From Streptomyces narbonensis (lineage in GTDB: Bacteria; Actinomycetota; Actinomycetes; Streptomycetales; Streptomycetaceae), in contig NZ_BMSF01000016.1 of the NCBI RefSeq assembly GCF_014649015.1, positions 62,001 through 126,000 on the forward strand: 64,000 nucleotides of DNA, written 5' to 3'. The notes beneath the pieces are model-generated. The model searched no databases and was not told where the DNA came from. It worked only from the letters and a program-made list of their open reading frames with translations. The position numbers and the translations under genes were made by a program. Numbering within the stretch: the first letter of the stretch is position 1; each line of letters begins with the position of its first letter. Positions 53,111-61,532 of this stretch are shown one piece after another.

Positions 53111-54772
53111 GTGTTCACCGCCCCCACCCGCCGCCGCGCCCTCGTCCTCGCTCTCGCCGTGCTCGGCACCACCTCCCTCGCCGCCTGTACGGCCGGCGCC
53201 GGGCCGGACGGGAAGCGGCCGGGAAGTTCCGCCTCCGCCCCGGCCGACCCCGCCTCCCGCCCCGACCTGCGGCGCTTCTACGGCCAGAAGCTCGACTGGC
53301 GGCCCTGCGGAGCCCACCGGTGCGCCTCGCTCACGGTCCCTAGGGACTACTCCCGCCCCGGCGACGGCAAGACCTTCGTGCTGCCGGTGGCGAAGGCCGC
53401 CACCGCGGTCGCCGGGAAGCGTGTCGGCTCGCTCGTGCTCAACCCCGGTGGACCGGGCGAGCGCGGAGAGCGGCTGATCAGGGACGGCGTCGCCGAGGAC
53501 ATCGGCCGGAGCGTGCGCGAGCGGTTCGACATCGTGTCCTTCGACCCGCGCGGTGTCGGCGAGAGCAAGCCCGCGCTGACGTGCACGGTCGCGGCCGACT
53601 CCGATTCCGGCTCCGCCGAGGCCCCGGAGGAGGAAGAGGCCGGCGCCGCCGTGCCCCTCCACCCCCGGACCGCGTCCGAACGCGCCGACGCCCTCGCGAG
53701 CGCCCGGGCGACGGCCGCCGGCTGCCGCGCGGCAAGCGGTCCGCTGCTCCCCCACGTCGGGACGGACGACGCCGCCCGCGACCTGGACGTGCTGCGGGCG
53801 GCCCTCGGCGAGCGACGGCTGACGTACGTCGGCTGGTCGTACGGCACGAGCCTGGGCACCTCGTACGCCGAGCAGTTCCCACGCCGCGTACGGGCGATGG
53901 TCCTGGACGGGGCCGTCGACCCCTCGCTCGACTGGCGCCAGCGCATGACGGGCCAGGCCACGGGGTTCCGGAAGGCCGTGGAGGAGTACGCCGCGTCCTG
54001 CGCCGAAGCGGTCGGTGACGCCTGCCCCGGCTCGACGCCCCAGGAGATACGCGCGCTGATCGACCGTCTCCTGGAGCGGACCGGCCGCGAGCCGCTGCCC
54101 GTCGACGGCTCCGCGTACGGTCTCGACGCCCCCGCCCTGGTCTCGGCGCTCAGTCTGTCCATGTACACCCCGGAGGCGCAGTGGCAGGCCCTGTCCGAGG
54201 CGCTCGTCGCGGCCGGCGAAGGGGACGGGACGCGGCTGGCGGCCCTGGCGGCGGGCGAGGAGGAGAGCGAGGAACCCGGCGCTGAGGAATCCGGGGACCC
54301 CACAGGGACCGACGCGTCCGAGGGAGCGGCCGAGAGCGGTACGGACGGCGTGCCCGAGGACAACACCGACGCGGCCCTGATCGCGATCAACTGCCTGGAC
54401 GTCCCCCATCCGCGAGACGCCAAGGCCTACTGGGACGCCCTCGCCCCCGCGGAGAGGGCGGCGGGGGCCTACGGCACCACGGGCGTGACGAGCGAACTGG
54501 TCTGTGCAGACCTGCCGCCCGGTGCCGGGCGCCCGCACCGGGTGAAGGCCGAGGGCGTGCCGCCGGTGCTGGTCGTGGGGACGGCGGGCGACCCGGCCAC
54601 GCCGTACGGGGAGGCCGTGAGCCTGGCGCGCCAGTTCCCCGGCGGGATGCTGCTGTCGTTCGACGCCCCCGGTCACACCGGTTACGGCCGCAGCGAGTGT
54701 GTCGACAGGAAGGTCGAGGCGTACCTGATCTCGCTCACGAAGGTCCTGCCCGGCACGACATGCACCGCGTGA
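53111..54772 (+). CDS. Tap-like alpha/beta hydrolase lipoprotein (tripeptidyl aminopeptidase family)
   Basis: A 553-aa exported peptidase. The signal peptide ends in lipobox LAAC (Cys26). The catalytic domain has LVLNPGGPGERG, DPRGVGES, the nucleophile Ser243 in GWSYGTSLG, the acid in GTAGDPATPYGEA and His in PGHTGYGRSECVD. The C-terminal cap is the TAP C-terminal domain. An acidic Glu/Ser-rich insertion occurs at ~378-420. The GTG at 53111 follows GGGAG with 6-nt spacing. Related Streptomyces enzymes (Tap, SlpD, SlpE) trim N-terminal peptides outside the cell. Confidence 0.9.
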   Translation: MFTAPTRRRALVLALAVLGTTSLAACTAGAGPDGKRPGSSASAPADPASRPDLRRFYGQKLDWRPCGAHRCASLTVPRDYSRPGDGKTFVLPVAKAATAVAGKRVGSLVLNPGGPGERGERLIRDGVAEDIGRSVRERFDIVSFDPRGVGESKPALTCTVAADSDSGSAEAPEEEEAGAAVPLHPRTASERADALASARATAAGCRAASGPLLPHVGTDDAARDLDVLRAALGERRLTYVGWSYGTSLGTSYAEQFPRRVRAMVLDGAVDPSLDWRQRMTGQATGFRKAVEEYAASCAEAVGDACPGSTPQEIRALIDRLLERTGREPLPVDGSAYGLDAPALVSALSLSMYTPEAQWQALSEALVAAGEGDGTRLAALAAGEEESEEPGAEESGDPTGTDASEGAAESGTDGVPEDNTDAALIAINCLDVPHPRDAKAYWDALAPAERAAGAYGTTGVTSELVCADLPPGAGRPHRVKAEGVPPVLVVGTAGDPATPYGEAVSLARQFPGGMLLSFDAPGHTGYGRSECVDRKVEAYLISLTKVLPGTTCTA

Positions 54773-54775
54773 CGT

Positions 54776-56146
54776 TCACGGGTCCAGCAGGTCGAGTTCG
54801 GCGGTGAACGCGGCGGCGAGCGCGTCGAGGTCGGGGACGGCCTCGCCGTCGGCGACGAGACCGATGTAAACCTGGCCCCCGTAGGGGGACATGGCGACGG
54901 CGAGGGACTGGCCGCGCGCGAGCGGCGCCATGGGGAAGAGCGCGCGCAGCGGGGCGCCGCCGAGGGAGAGCGCGGAGCGGGGCAGCGGCACCTGGGTGAC
55001 GAGGAGGTCGAAGAGGAGCCGGGCGGCGCCGGAGGCCAGGGGCGCGCCGAAGCGGTGCGCGAGCGGAGGGAGCCGGTCGGCCAGGAGGGCGACGGCGCCC
55101 GCGCCCCTGGAGGGGCCGGCGGCCTTGTTCCGGTCCATCGCCAGCCGTACGGCGGCGAGTCGGGCCTCCGGGTCGGGTTCGGTGACGGGCAGGTCGAGGA
55201 GGTAACCGGAGAGGCTGTTGCCGGGTCCGGAGCCGGGTGTGCCGGGGCGGCGGCGGGAGACGGGCACGAGCGCCCGGGGGTCGGTGCCGGGCAGCGGCAG
55301 GCCGCGCCCGTCGAACCAGCGGCGCAGGGCTCCGGCGGCGACCGCGAGGAGGACGTCGTTGGCGGTGCCGCCCGTGGTGCGGCGGATCCGGTGGACGCGG
55401 TCGAGGGGCAGGGTCGCGGTCGCGAGCCGGCGCGTACCGCTGGATTCGGCGGTGAGTACGGCGGCGGGGTCGTCGAGGCGGCCGGCGCGGGCGACGGAGG
55501 AGCCGAGGACCGAGGCCCCGACCTCGACGGCCCGGCCGAGGTCCCCGAGCCGGGCCCGGGCGAGGCCGAGGAGGCTGCCGGGGTCGGGGAGCCAGGAGCG
55601 CGGGGGTACGGGGCGGGGGCGGCGCGCGGGGCGGCGGCCGGCGGCGATCTCGTCGAAGATCCCGGCACCGATGGCGACGGCCCGCATGCCGTCGGCGAGG
55701 GCGTGGTGGAGCTTGACGAGGACGGCGAAGGAGCCGTCGGGGGCGCCGGTGAGCAGGTACATCTCCCAGGGAGGCAGGCCGCGTTCGACGGGGCTCTCCA
55801 TGAGTTCGGCGGCGATCCGGGTGGCCTCGGCGGGGAAGTCGGCGCCGGGGAGGGTGATCTCGCGGACGTGGCGGCTCACGTCGAAGTCCGGGTCGGCGCT
55901 CCAGGCGGCGCCGCCGACGGGGAGCAGGACGTCGCGCACGCGCATCCGGAGCCGCGGGACGGCGGCGGCGCGGCGGGCGAGCAGGTCCAGGACGTCCAGC
56001 GGCGGCTCGTGGCCCGGACCGCCGGGGACGGGCCCGAAGTGGGCGAGGGCGCCGAGGTGCAGGGGGTGGGTGGGCGATTCCAGATGCCAGAAGGCCAGGT
56101 CCAGGGGTGCCAGTAGCTCGGTGCTGCTGCTCAAGGGTGTCCTCAC
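54776..56146 (-). CDS. wax ester synthase/diacylglycerol acyltransferase (WS/DGAT)
   Basis: A 456-aa acyltransferase for storage lipid (triacylglycerol or wax ester). The catalytic motif HHALADG is at residues 147-153. The N-terminal PLDLAFWHLES and the C-terminal ND/GPGN elements (GGTANDVLLAVAAGALRRW, GPGNSLSGYLLDLP) are family hallmarks. The GTG at 56146 gives VRTPLSSSTELLAPLD; upstream frames begin with TTG and are unlikely. Convergent with the Tap-like gene, whose stop is 3 nt away. Confidence 0.9.
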   Translation of the reverse strand: MRTPLSSSTELLAPLDLAFWHLESPTHPLHLGALAHFGPVPGGPGHEPPLDVLDLLARRAAAVPRLRMRVRDVLLPVGGAAWSADPDFDVSRHVREITLPGADFPAEATRIAAELMESPVERGLPPWEMYLLTGAPDGSFAVLVKLHHALADGMRAVAIGAGIFDEIAAGRRPARRPRPVPPRSWLPDPGSLLGLARARLGDLGRAVEVGASVLGSSVARAGRLDDPAAVLTAESSGTRRLATATLPLDRVHRIRRTTGGTANDVLLAVAAGALRRWFDGRGLPLPGTDPRALVPVSRRRPGTPGSGPGNSLSGYLLDLPVTEPDPEARLAAVRLAMDRNKAAGPSRGAGAVALLADRLPPLAHRFGAPLASGAARLLFDLLVTQVPLPRSALSLGGAPLRALFPMAPLARGQSLAVAMSPYGGQVYIGLVADGEAVPDLDALAAAFTAELDLLDP

Positions 56147-56270
56147 GTCCTGCGCGGAGAGGCGGGAGAACGAAGTCAATCGCGTACCGACAGTTACGGT
56201 CAAGTACGATCACTTCACGCTAAGTTAACATCTTCGGTTCGCCGTCTGTCGGCAGGCTCACCTCGCGGGG

Positions 56271-56389
56271 TTCACCCAGGCCGTTCATTCACCCAGACCG
56301 TTCGTTCAATCAGGCTTTCGCTCAATCAGGCCTTCGCTCAATCAGGCCTTCGTTCACTCAAGCCGTTCGTTCACTCAGGCCGTTCCGTT
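56271..56389. repeat. seven imperfect 16-17-bp tandem repeats at a gene end
   Basis: Units of the form TTCGTTCACTCAGGCCG, with variants such as TTCATTCACCCAGACCG, run across 120 bp. The array includes the last codons of the PP2C gene (stop at 56371-56373). Units are less conserved than other arrays in the window. Confidence 0.9.
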
Positions 56390-58449
56390 CGGTCCGGCAC
56401 CTTGAACTCGCACCAGACGCACTTGCCGCCGCCCCTCGACTCGACGCCCCACGCGTCCGAGAGCTGGTCGACCAGGAGCAGTCCCCGCCCGGAGACGCCC
56501 GCCTCCCCCGCCTCGCGGCGCCGGGGCAGCGCGCTGGACCGGTCCTCGACCTCCACGCGCAGCCGCCGCTCGGGGCCGTTCAGCGCCCGCAGGGTCACGA
56601 TCGCGCCGCCGTCGGTGTGCATCAGCGCGTTGGTCATCAGCTCGTCGGCGACCAGCTCGATCTCGTCGGCGCGCTCCCCCGCGCCCCAGGCCCGCACGGC
56701 GGCCCTGATCATGTGCCGGGCCGAGCTGAGCGCCTCCGGGTCGCTCTGGGCCACGTGCTGCTGGAACCGCCCGGCTCCGTGGGGGGCGAAGGCCGCCTGA
56801 CGGCGCAGCAGCAGGATCGCCACATCATCCTCGCCGCCGCGGTCGGCGACCACGTCGCACAGGTGGTCGGCGAGCTGCTGGAGGTCGGCGGGGCCGCGCC
56901 GGACGAGGGAGGTCAGCCACTGGAAGCCCTCGTCGAGGTCGGCGCCCGGCTTCTCCACCAGCCCGTCGGTGTAGAGCATCAGGGTCTGTCCGGGGTCGAG
57001 CTCCAGCGCGGTCACGGGGTAGTCGAGCCGGCCGAACTCCGCGGAGAGCCCGAGCGGCAGCCCGCCCTCGACGGGGAGTCTGCGGCACCTGCCGTCGGTC
57101 TCCCTGACCAGCGGGTCGACATGGCCCGCGCGGACGATCTGGACGACGCCGGTGCCGAGGTCGACCTCGGCGTACGTGCAGGTGGCGAAGCGTTCGGTGT
57201 CGAGCTCGTGCAGGAAGACCGAGGCCCTGGCCATGACGGTGGCCGGGGGATGACCCTCGGCGGCGTAGGCGCGCAGCACGATCCGCAGCTGGCCCATGAC
57301 GGCGGCCGCGTGGGTGTCATGGCCCTGGACGTCGCCGATGACCGCGCCGACGCGTCCGCCGGGGAGCGCGATGATGTCGTACCAGTCGCCGCCGATGTCC
57401 CGGCCGAGGCGGGCCGAGCGGTAGCGGACGGCCGTCTGCGCCCCGGGCACCTCGGGGATCCGGCGGGGCAGCATCGCCTGTTGGAGCCCCTCGGCGAGGT
57501 CGTGCTCCTGCTCGTACAGCATGGCCCGCTGGAGGCTCTGGGCGATGCTGCTGCCGAGGGCGACGAGCAGGGTCCGCTCGTCCTCGCTGAAGCCCGTCTT
57601 GTCGCTGTAGAGCAGGCCGAGCGCACCGATGGGCCGGGCCTGGGCGATGAGCGGCAGATAGGCGGCGGCCGTGATGCCGAGCCCGCTGATGTGCGGCCAG
57701 AGCACGGGGTAGGAGTCGGCGAAGTCCCGGGCCGAGTCGATGAACCGGGGCCGCAGCGTCCTGATCACCTCGCTCATCGGATACGGCTCGTCCACCCGGG
57801 TGAAGCGGGTGCCCGGCACGAAGGCGCCGTTGGGCCCTTCGGCGACGAGATGGATGCGCCCCGCTTCGAGGAGGCCCATGACGAGGCTGGCGGCACCGAA
57901 GTGTTCGAGGGCGTGCGAGTCGTTGAGCAGGTCGATGACGTCCTGCACGGTCCGCGCGTAGGCGAGGGCGGCCGTGGTGCCCTCGACGACGCCGGCACGC
58001 TGCCGGCGCCCCTCGTCGAGGCCGAGCCGGGCGGCGGACTCGGTCAGCTCGTGGGTGGCGTCGCGGATGACGCCCACGATGCGCACCGGACGGCCCGTGC
58101 CGTCCCGCTCGACCAGGCCCTGGGTGTGGGTCCACTGGTGGCTGCCGTCGCGGCGGCGGATCCGGAAGTACGCGCCGTACTGGTCGCTGCCCTCCTTGAG
58201 CGCCTGGGCCACCAGAGTGTCGAGGCGGCGGCCCTCGTCGGGCAGGACGCGGGAGCCGAGTCCCTCGGGCCGGCCGTCGTAGTCGGCCCGGTCCATGTCG
58301 AAGACCTCGAGGGCGGCGTCGTCCATGCTCATCGTCCCCGTGAGCAGGTCCCAGTCGAATCCGCCCATCCGGAAGGCCGAGCCGAAGTCGTGCAGGATCC
58401 GGGCTCCGGCCCTCTCGGCCGCCTCCCCGCCCCCTCTACCCGCGTTCAT
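56371..58449 (-). CDS. PAS-GAF-SpoIIE phosphatase with HATPase_c domain
   Basis: A 692-aa signalling protein. It has a PAS domain (~20-140, with FDWDLLTGTMSMDDAALEVFDM), a GAF domain (~160-315) and a PP2C/SpoIIE phosphatase with metal motifs IGGDWYDII and IGDVQGHD and GGEDDVAILLL. A C-terminal anti-sigma-type ATPase follows (ELVADELMTNALMHTDGG, GVSGRGLLLVDQL). Such proteins both dephosphorylate anti-anti-sigma factors and bind sigma or anti-sigma partners in stress response. The start is the ATG at 58449. No STAS or sigma-B-type gene is near. Confidence 0.93.
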   Translation of the reverse strand: MNAGRGGGEAAERAGARILHDFGSAFRMGGFDWDLLTGTMSMDDAALEVFDMDRADYDGRPEGLGSRVLPDEGRRLDTLVAQALKEGSDQYGAYFRIRRRDGSHQWTHTQGLVERDGTGRPVRIVGVIRDATHELTESAARLGLDEGRRQRAGVVEGTTAALAYARTVQDVIDLLNDSHALEHFGAASLVMGLLEAGRIHLVAEGPNGAFVPGTRFTRVDEPYPMSEVIRTLRPRFIDSARDFADSYPVLWPHISGLGITAAAYLPLIAQARPIGALGLLYSDKTGFSEDERTLLVALGSSIAQSLQRAMLYEQEHDLAEGLQQAMLPRRIPEVPGAQTAVRYRSARLGRDIGGDWYDIIALPGGRVGAVIGDVQGHDTHAAAVMGQLRIVLRAYAAEGHPPATVMARASVFLHELDTERFATCTYAEVDLGTGVVQIVRAGHVDPLVRETDGRCRRLPVEGGLPLGLSAEFGRLDYPVTALELDPGQTLMLYTDGLVEKPGADLDEGFQWLTSLVRRGPADLQQLADHLCDVVADRGGEDDVAILLLRRQAAFAPHGAGRFQQHVAQSDPEALSSARHMIRAAVRAWGAGERADEIELVADELMTNALMHTDGGAIVTLRALNGPERRLRVEVEDRSSALPRRREAGEAGVSGRGLLLVDQLSDAWGVESRGGGKCVWCEFKVPDRTERPE

Positions 58450-58515
58450 GGGGCCACGCTAGGCGCAGCTCCGCTCCCGCGCACTACGAAGATCCGTTTC
58501 ACCCCTTCGCCCCCT

Positions 58516-59742
58516 TCATCCTTCGAAGGTCTCGGGCTGCTCCTGCCCCGTATCGGGCGGGAAGAGCTCCGGCGGCAGCTCCCCTTCCGGGGCGTCGGGC
58601 GGGGAGACGGGGGGCTCGGCGTACGGGTCGACATGGGGATCGGCGTACGGGTCGCTGTAGGGGTCCGCGTACGGGCCGGAGTCCGGTTCCTCGCGGGGCT
58701 CGGCGTACGGGTCGGAGGGCGGATCGACGGGGGGATCGGCGAACGGGTCGCCGGTCGGCCCGTCGGGCTGGTCAGGGGTCGGATCCCCGGACGGGGCGGT
58801 GTCCGGCCAGGAGGGCGTGACCGCGTCGGGCCGCGACGGCTCGGGGGTCGCGGGAGCGGGCGTCCCGGAATCCGGGGTGGCGGAGTCCGGGGTCGCCGGC
58901 GCCTCCGGGCCGACGGTGCCGGTGAGGTGGCACGCGTCAGGGTCGCAGTCCGGCTCCACGGCGGGCTTCCGGTCCTCGGCCCCGTCGCTGCCGGTCCGGC
59001 GCTCGATCCAGCTCCTGTCGGCGGCGTTCACGATGACGAGGCTGGCGACGACGGTGGTGGTCGGCCGGACGACGATCACGTACTCGGGGTCGAAGCCCTC
59101 CCAGGGCTCGCCCTGGTGCACGCCTCCCGGGGCCACGACCGGGCTGCGGAGCGGATTGCCGCAGGCGCAGCGGACGCGCGGGGAGCCGTACTGGTCGACG
59201 AGGACCGCCGTGCCGGACTGGAGGACGGACTGGAAGGGGGCGGCGCGCGCGCCCCGGTATCCGTGGTTGGTGACCCGGGTGTCCGCGCGCAGGACGACGG
59301 GAGTCAGTCCGCGCAGCCAGCCGGGGACGTTCGCCTCGGGGATGCCCGCGGCCTCGGCGAAGGCGCGCGTCCTCGCCTGGTCGCCGGAGAGGAAGGAGAC
59401 CTGCTGCTCGACGTCGCAGCTGGCTTCCGAGCGGGTGCCGCCGTAGAGGCCTGGGGTGGAGCCGGTGATCTCGCGGACCCGCTGGACGGAGGCGGCGGCC
59501 GGGTCCCGCTCCGGGACGGCCACCCGGCCGGTGATCCGGGCGGTGGACGCGGTAAAGGGGTCGGGGCCCCGTGCGGTGACCGGCTGGAGGTGGACCTCGT
59601 GGGCGGCGGCGGCCGCGGGCTGCTCGCCGTGGCTGCCGCCCTGCTCGTCGGAGGTGCAGCCGGCGACGAGGAGAGCGGAGGCGAGTGTCGCCGTGATCGC
59701 GGTGGGGGTTCGCCGCGTCCGGCGCCGCTGAGGTGTGCGCAC
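58516..59742 (-). CDS. secreted lipoprotein with acidic proline-rich tail
   Basis: A 408-aa lipoprotein: Arg-rich N-terminus, helix TAITATLASALLVAGC with lipobox VAGC. A globular domain of ~230 residues follows (ITGSTPGLYGGTRSEASCDVEQQVSFL, VRCACGNPLRSP, with several Cys). The tail of ~130 residues is Pro/Asp-rich, with DPYADPYSDPYADP-like repeats. From memory it resembles DUF6777 proteins. The GTG at 59742 follows GGGAG. Function unknown; the Cys-rich domain with a CGNP motif recurs in Streptomyces secreted proteins of unknown role. Confidence 0.8.
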   Translation of the reverse strand: MRTPQRRRTRRTPTAITATLASALLVAGCTSDEQGGSHGEQPAAAAAHEVHLQPVTARGPDPFTASTARITGRVAVPERDPAAASVQRVREITGSTPGLYGGTRSEASCDVEQQVSFLSGDQARTRAFAEAAGIPEANVPGWLRGLTPVVLRADTRVTNHGYRGARAAPFQSVLQSGTAVLVDQYGSPRVRCACGNPLRSPVVAPGGVHQGEPWEGFDPEYVIVVRPTTTVVASLVIVNAADRSWIERRTGSDGAEDRKPAVEPDCDPDACHLTGTVGPEAPATPDSATPDSGTPAPATPEPSRPDAVTPSWPDTAPSGDPTPDQPDGPTGDPFADPPVDPPSDPYAEPREEPDSGPYADPYSDPYADPHVDPYAEPPVSPPDAPEGELPPELFPPDTGQEQPETFEG

Positions 59743-59893
59743 CTGGTTCTCCCGATGTCTTCGATCGTCGTCTCGACCCGGGGCCCGGCGCCCGGTTTCC
59801 GGCCAGTCCCTCATGTCTGTCGCAGCGCACGCGGCCCCGCAAGCGGAGGAAGGCCGACCGGGTCGGTCGGCACCCGCCCGGCCGAACACCTCA

Positions 59894-59948
59894 CTTGAAC
59901 ACGTTCAAGAAAGGCCCTAGGCTCGACCCGACAGTTGAACGCGTTCAA
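59894..59948 (+). promoter_or_regulatory. promoter with two palindromic operators
   Basis: TTGAAC (59895-59900) and TAGGCT (59918-59923) are separated by 17 bp, a good vegetative promoter. CTTGAACACGTTCAAG (59894-59909) covers the -35 box. TTGAACGCGTTCAA (59935-59948), a perfect palindrome, lies just past the expected start site. The pair of near-identical sites suggests a TetR- or GntR-type repressor. No such gene is in the window. Confidence 0.75.
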
Positions 59949-59963
59949 GTCGGGGGGTGTCCG

Positions 59964-60962
59964 GTGTCCACGCTGTCGATCCTGGTGAACCCGGTCGTGA
60001 TGATCGGCATGTTCTGGGTCGTACCGACGGGGCTCGCGCTCCTGGACGGCCCGAGGCCACCGGGCCTCGACCCGCTCCGGCGCGCCTGGCCGCTGCTCGC
60101 CGCCCCCGGAGCCCTCGCCCTGTGGCTGCCCCGCTCCGGGGTCGCGGCCGGACTGGCCGGCGTCTACGCCCTGGCCACCGTGGCGCTGGCCCTCCAGGCG
60201 CCGGCCCGCCTCGTGCTCACCCGCTCGCTGCGGCCCAGGGAGATCGCCGTGCTCAGCGCGCTGGCCGCCCCCTCCGTCGCCGGCCTGGCGCTCGTCGCCG
60301 AGCGGGCCTCGTACCCGCTCTTCGGCTTCGACCTGGACCTCCTCGCGCTGACCGTCCCGCACTTCCACTTCGCGGGCTTCGCCGCGGCCCTGGTCGCCGG
60401 CCTCGTCTGCCGCGCCGACGACGGCCCCACCGCCCGCTTCGCCGCGCTCAGCGTCCCGGCGGGCACGCTGCTGGTCCTGGCCGGCTACTTCGTCGACGAC
60501 TGGGCCGAGCTCGCCGGGGCGGTCGTCCTGACGGCCGGGATGGCGGGGGTCGCCGTCCTGACCCTGCGCGAGCGCCGCGAGCTCGCGACAGGCCGGTTCA
60601 CCCGCACGCTTCTCGCCGTCTCGGCCCTGGTCCTCGTCGTCACGATGCTGCTCGCGCTGAGCTGGGCGCTCGGCGAGGCCACCGGCCTGCCGCACCTCGG
60701 CCTGACGTGGACGGCCGCGACACACGGCCTGGGCAACGCCCTCGGTTTCACGGTCTGCGCCCTCCTCGCCCGCCGCCGCCTCCAAACCGACCACACCAGC
60801 CACACCGAACGCACGAGCCGCACAAGCCACACCGAACACACGGAACGCATGAACCTCACCAGCCCCATCAACCCCATCAAACGCACCAGCCCTACCGGCC
60901 CCACCGTCAACCAGCCGGCAGCACCCCTCCCGGCCCACCCGCGAACGGAGCTCCCGGCATGA
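59964..60962 (+). CDS. YndJ-like multi-pass membrane protein
   Basis: A 332-aa protein with about nine hydrophobic segments and the polar motif LTVPHFHFAGFAAALVAG, with a His-rich pair typical of YndJ-family proteins; another conserved region is THGLGNALGF. The C-terminal ~60 residues are Thr/His/Ser-rich (HTSHTERTSRTSHTEHTE), quite unlike the rest. The GTG at 59964 lies just after a G-rich ribosome site. First gene of a three-gene operon; its stop overlaps the DUF1990 start. Confidence 0.78.
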   Translation: MSTLSILVNPVVMIGMFWVVPTGLALLDGPRPPGLDPLRRAWPLLAAPGALALWLPRSGVAAGLAGVYALATVALALQAPARLVLTRSLRPREIAVLSALAAPSVAGLALVAERASYPLFGFDLDLLALTVPHFHFAGFAAALVAGLVCRADDGPTARFAALSVPAGTLLVLAGYFVDDWAELAGAVVLTAGMAGVAVLTLRERRELATGRFTRTLLAVSALVLVVTMLLALSWALGEATGLPHLGLTWTAATHGLGNALGFTVCALLARRRLQTDHTSHTERTSRTSHTEHTERMNLTSPINPIKRTSPTGPTVNQPAAPLPAHPRTELPA

Positions 60963-61510
60963 CCCGCCTCACGCACAGCCTCTCCCGCACCACCCGTCCC
61001 CGCCCGGGCCTCACCTACCGCGAGGTCGGCGCCACCCGCTCCCCCGAGGACCTCCCCGAGGGATACCACCACCTGCGGTACAGCGTGGTCGTCGGCCACG
61101 GCCGCGCCGCCTTCGAGGCCGCCGGTGCCGCCGTCACCACCTGGCGCACACACCGGGCCTCCGGGGCGACCGTGCGCAGCGAAGCGGTCCGCGCCGAGCC
61201 GGGTGTCCGCCTGGAGGTGTCGGTGGGCATGGGCCGCGTGCGGCTCGGCGTCCCCTGCGCGGTGATCTGGACGGCGTACGAGGAGAACCGGACCGGCTTC
61301 GCTTACGGCACCCTCAGCGGGCACGCGGAGTGCGGTGAGGAGTCCTTCGTCGTCGACCTCGCACCCGACGGCACGGTCCGGTTCACGGTCACCGCGTTCA
61401 GCCGGCCCGCCGCCTGGTACACCCGGCTCGCCGGCCCGCTGGTCCCCGTGCTCCAGCGGGCGTACGCCCGCCACCTCGGCCGGACGCTCCGGCGTCTCGT
61501 CAGGGCGTGA
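60959..61510 (+). CDS. DUF1990 family protein
   Basis: A 183-aa soluble beta-rich protein. LTYREVGATRSPEDLPEGYHHLRYSVVVGHG at the start and the late TAYEENRTGFAYGTLSGHAECGEESFVVD with VRFTVTAFSRPAAWYTRLAGPL mark the DUF1990 family. These small proteins have a START-like or lipid-associated fold. Its ATG overlaps the YndJ-like stop. The lipase maturation factor gene follows 22 nt later. The trio is probably one operon. Confidence 0.85.
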   Translation: MTRLTHSLSRTTRPRPGLTYREVGATRSPEDLPEGYHHLRYSVVVGHGRAAFEAAGAAVTTWRTHRASGATVRSEAVRAEPGVRLEVSVGMGRVRLGVPCAVIWTAYEENRTGFAYGTLSGHAECGEESFVVDLAPDGTVRFTVTAFSRPAAWYTRLAGPLVPVLQRAYARHLGRTLRRLVRA

Positions 61511-61532
61511 TCCCGGGCCGATACTGGAAGCG

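Noticed and set aside
56271..56389. Possible PHO boxes (GTTCACC-like direct repeats) in front of the WS/DGAT gene
   Set aside because: PHO boxes repeat every 11 bp; this array repeats every 16-17 bp, drifts strongly and includes the end of a coding sequence. It looks like a minisatellite.
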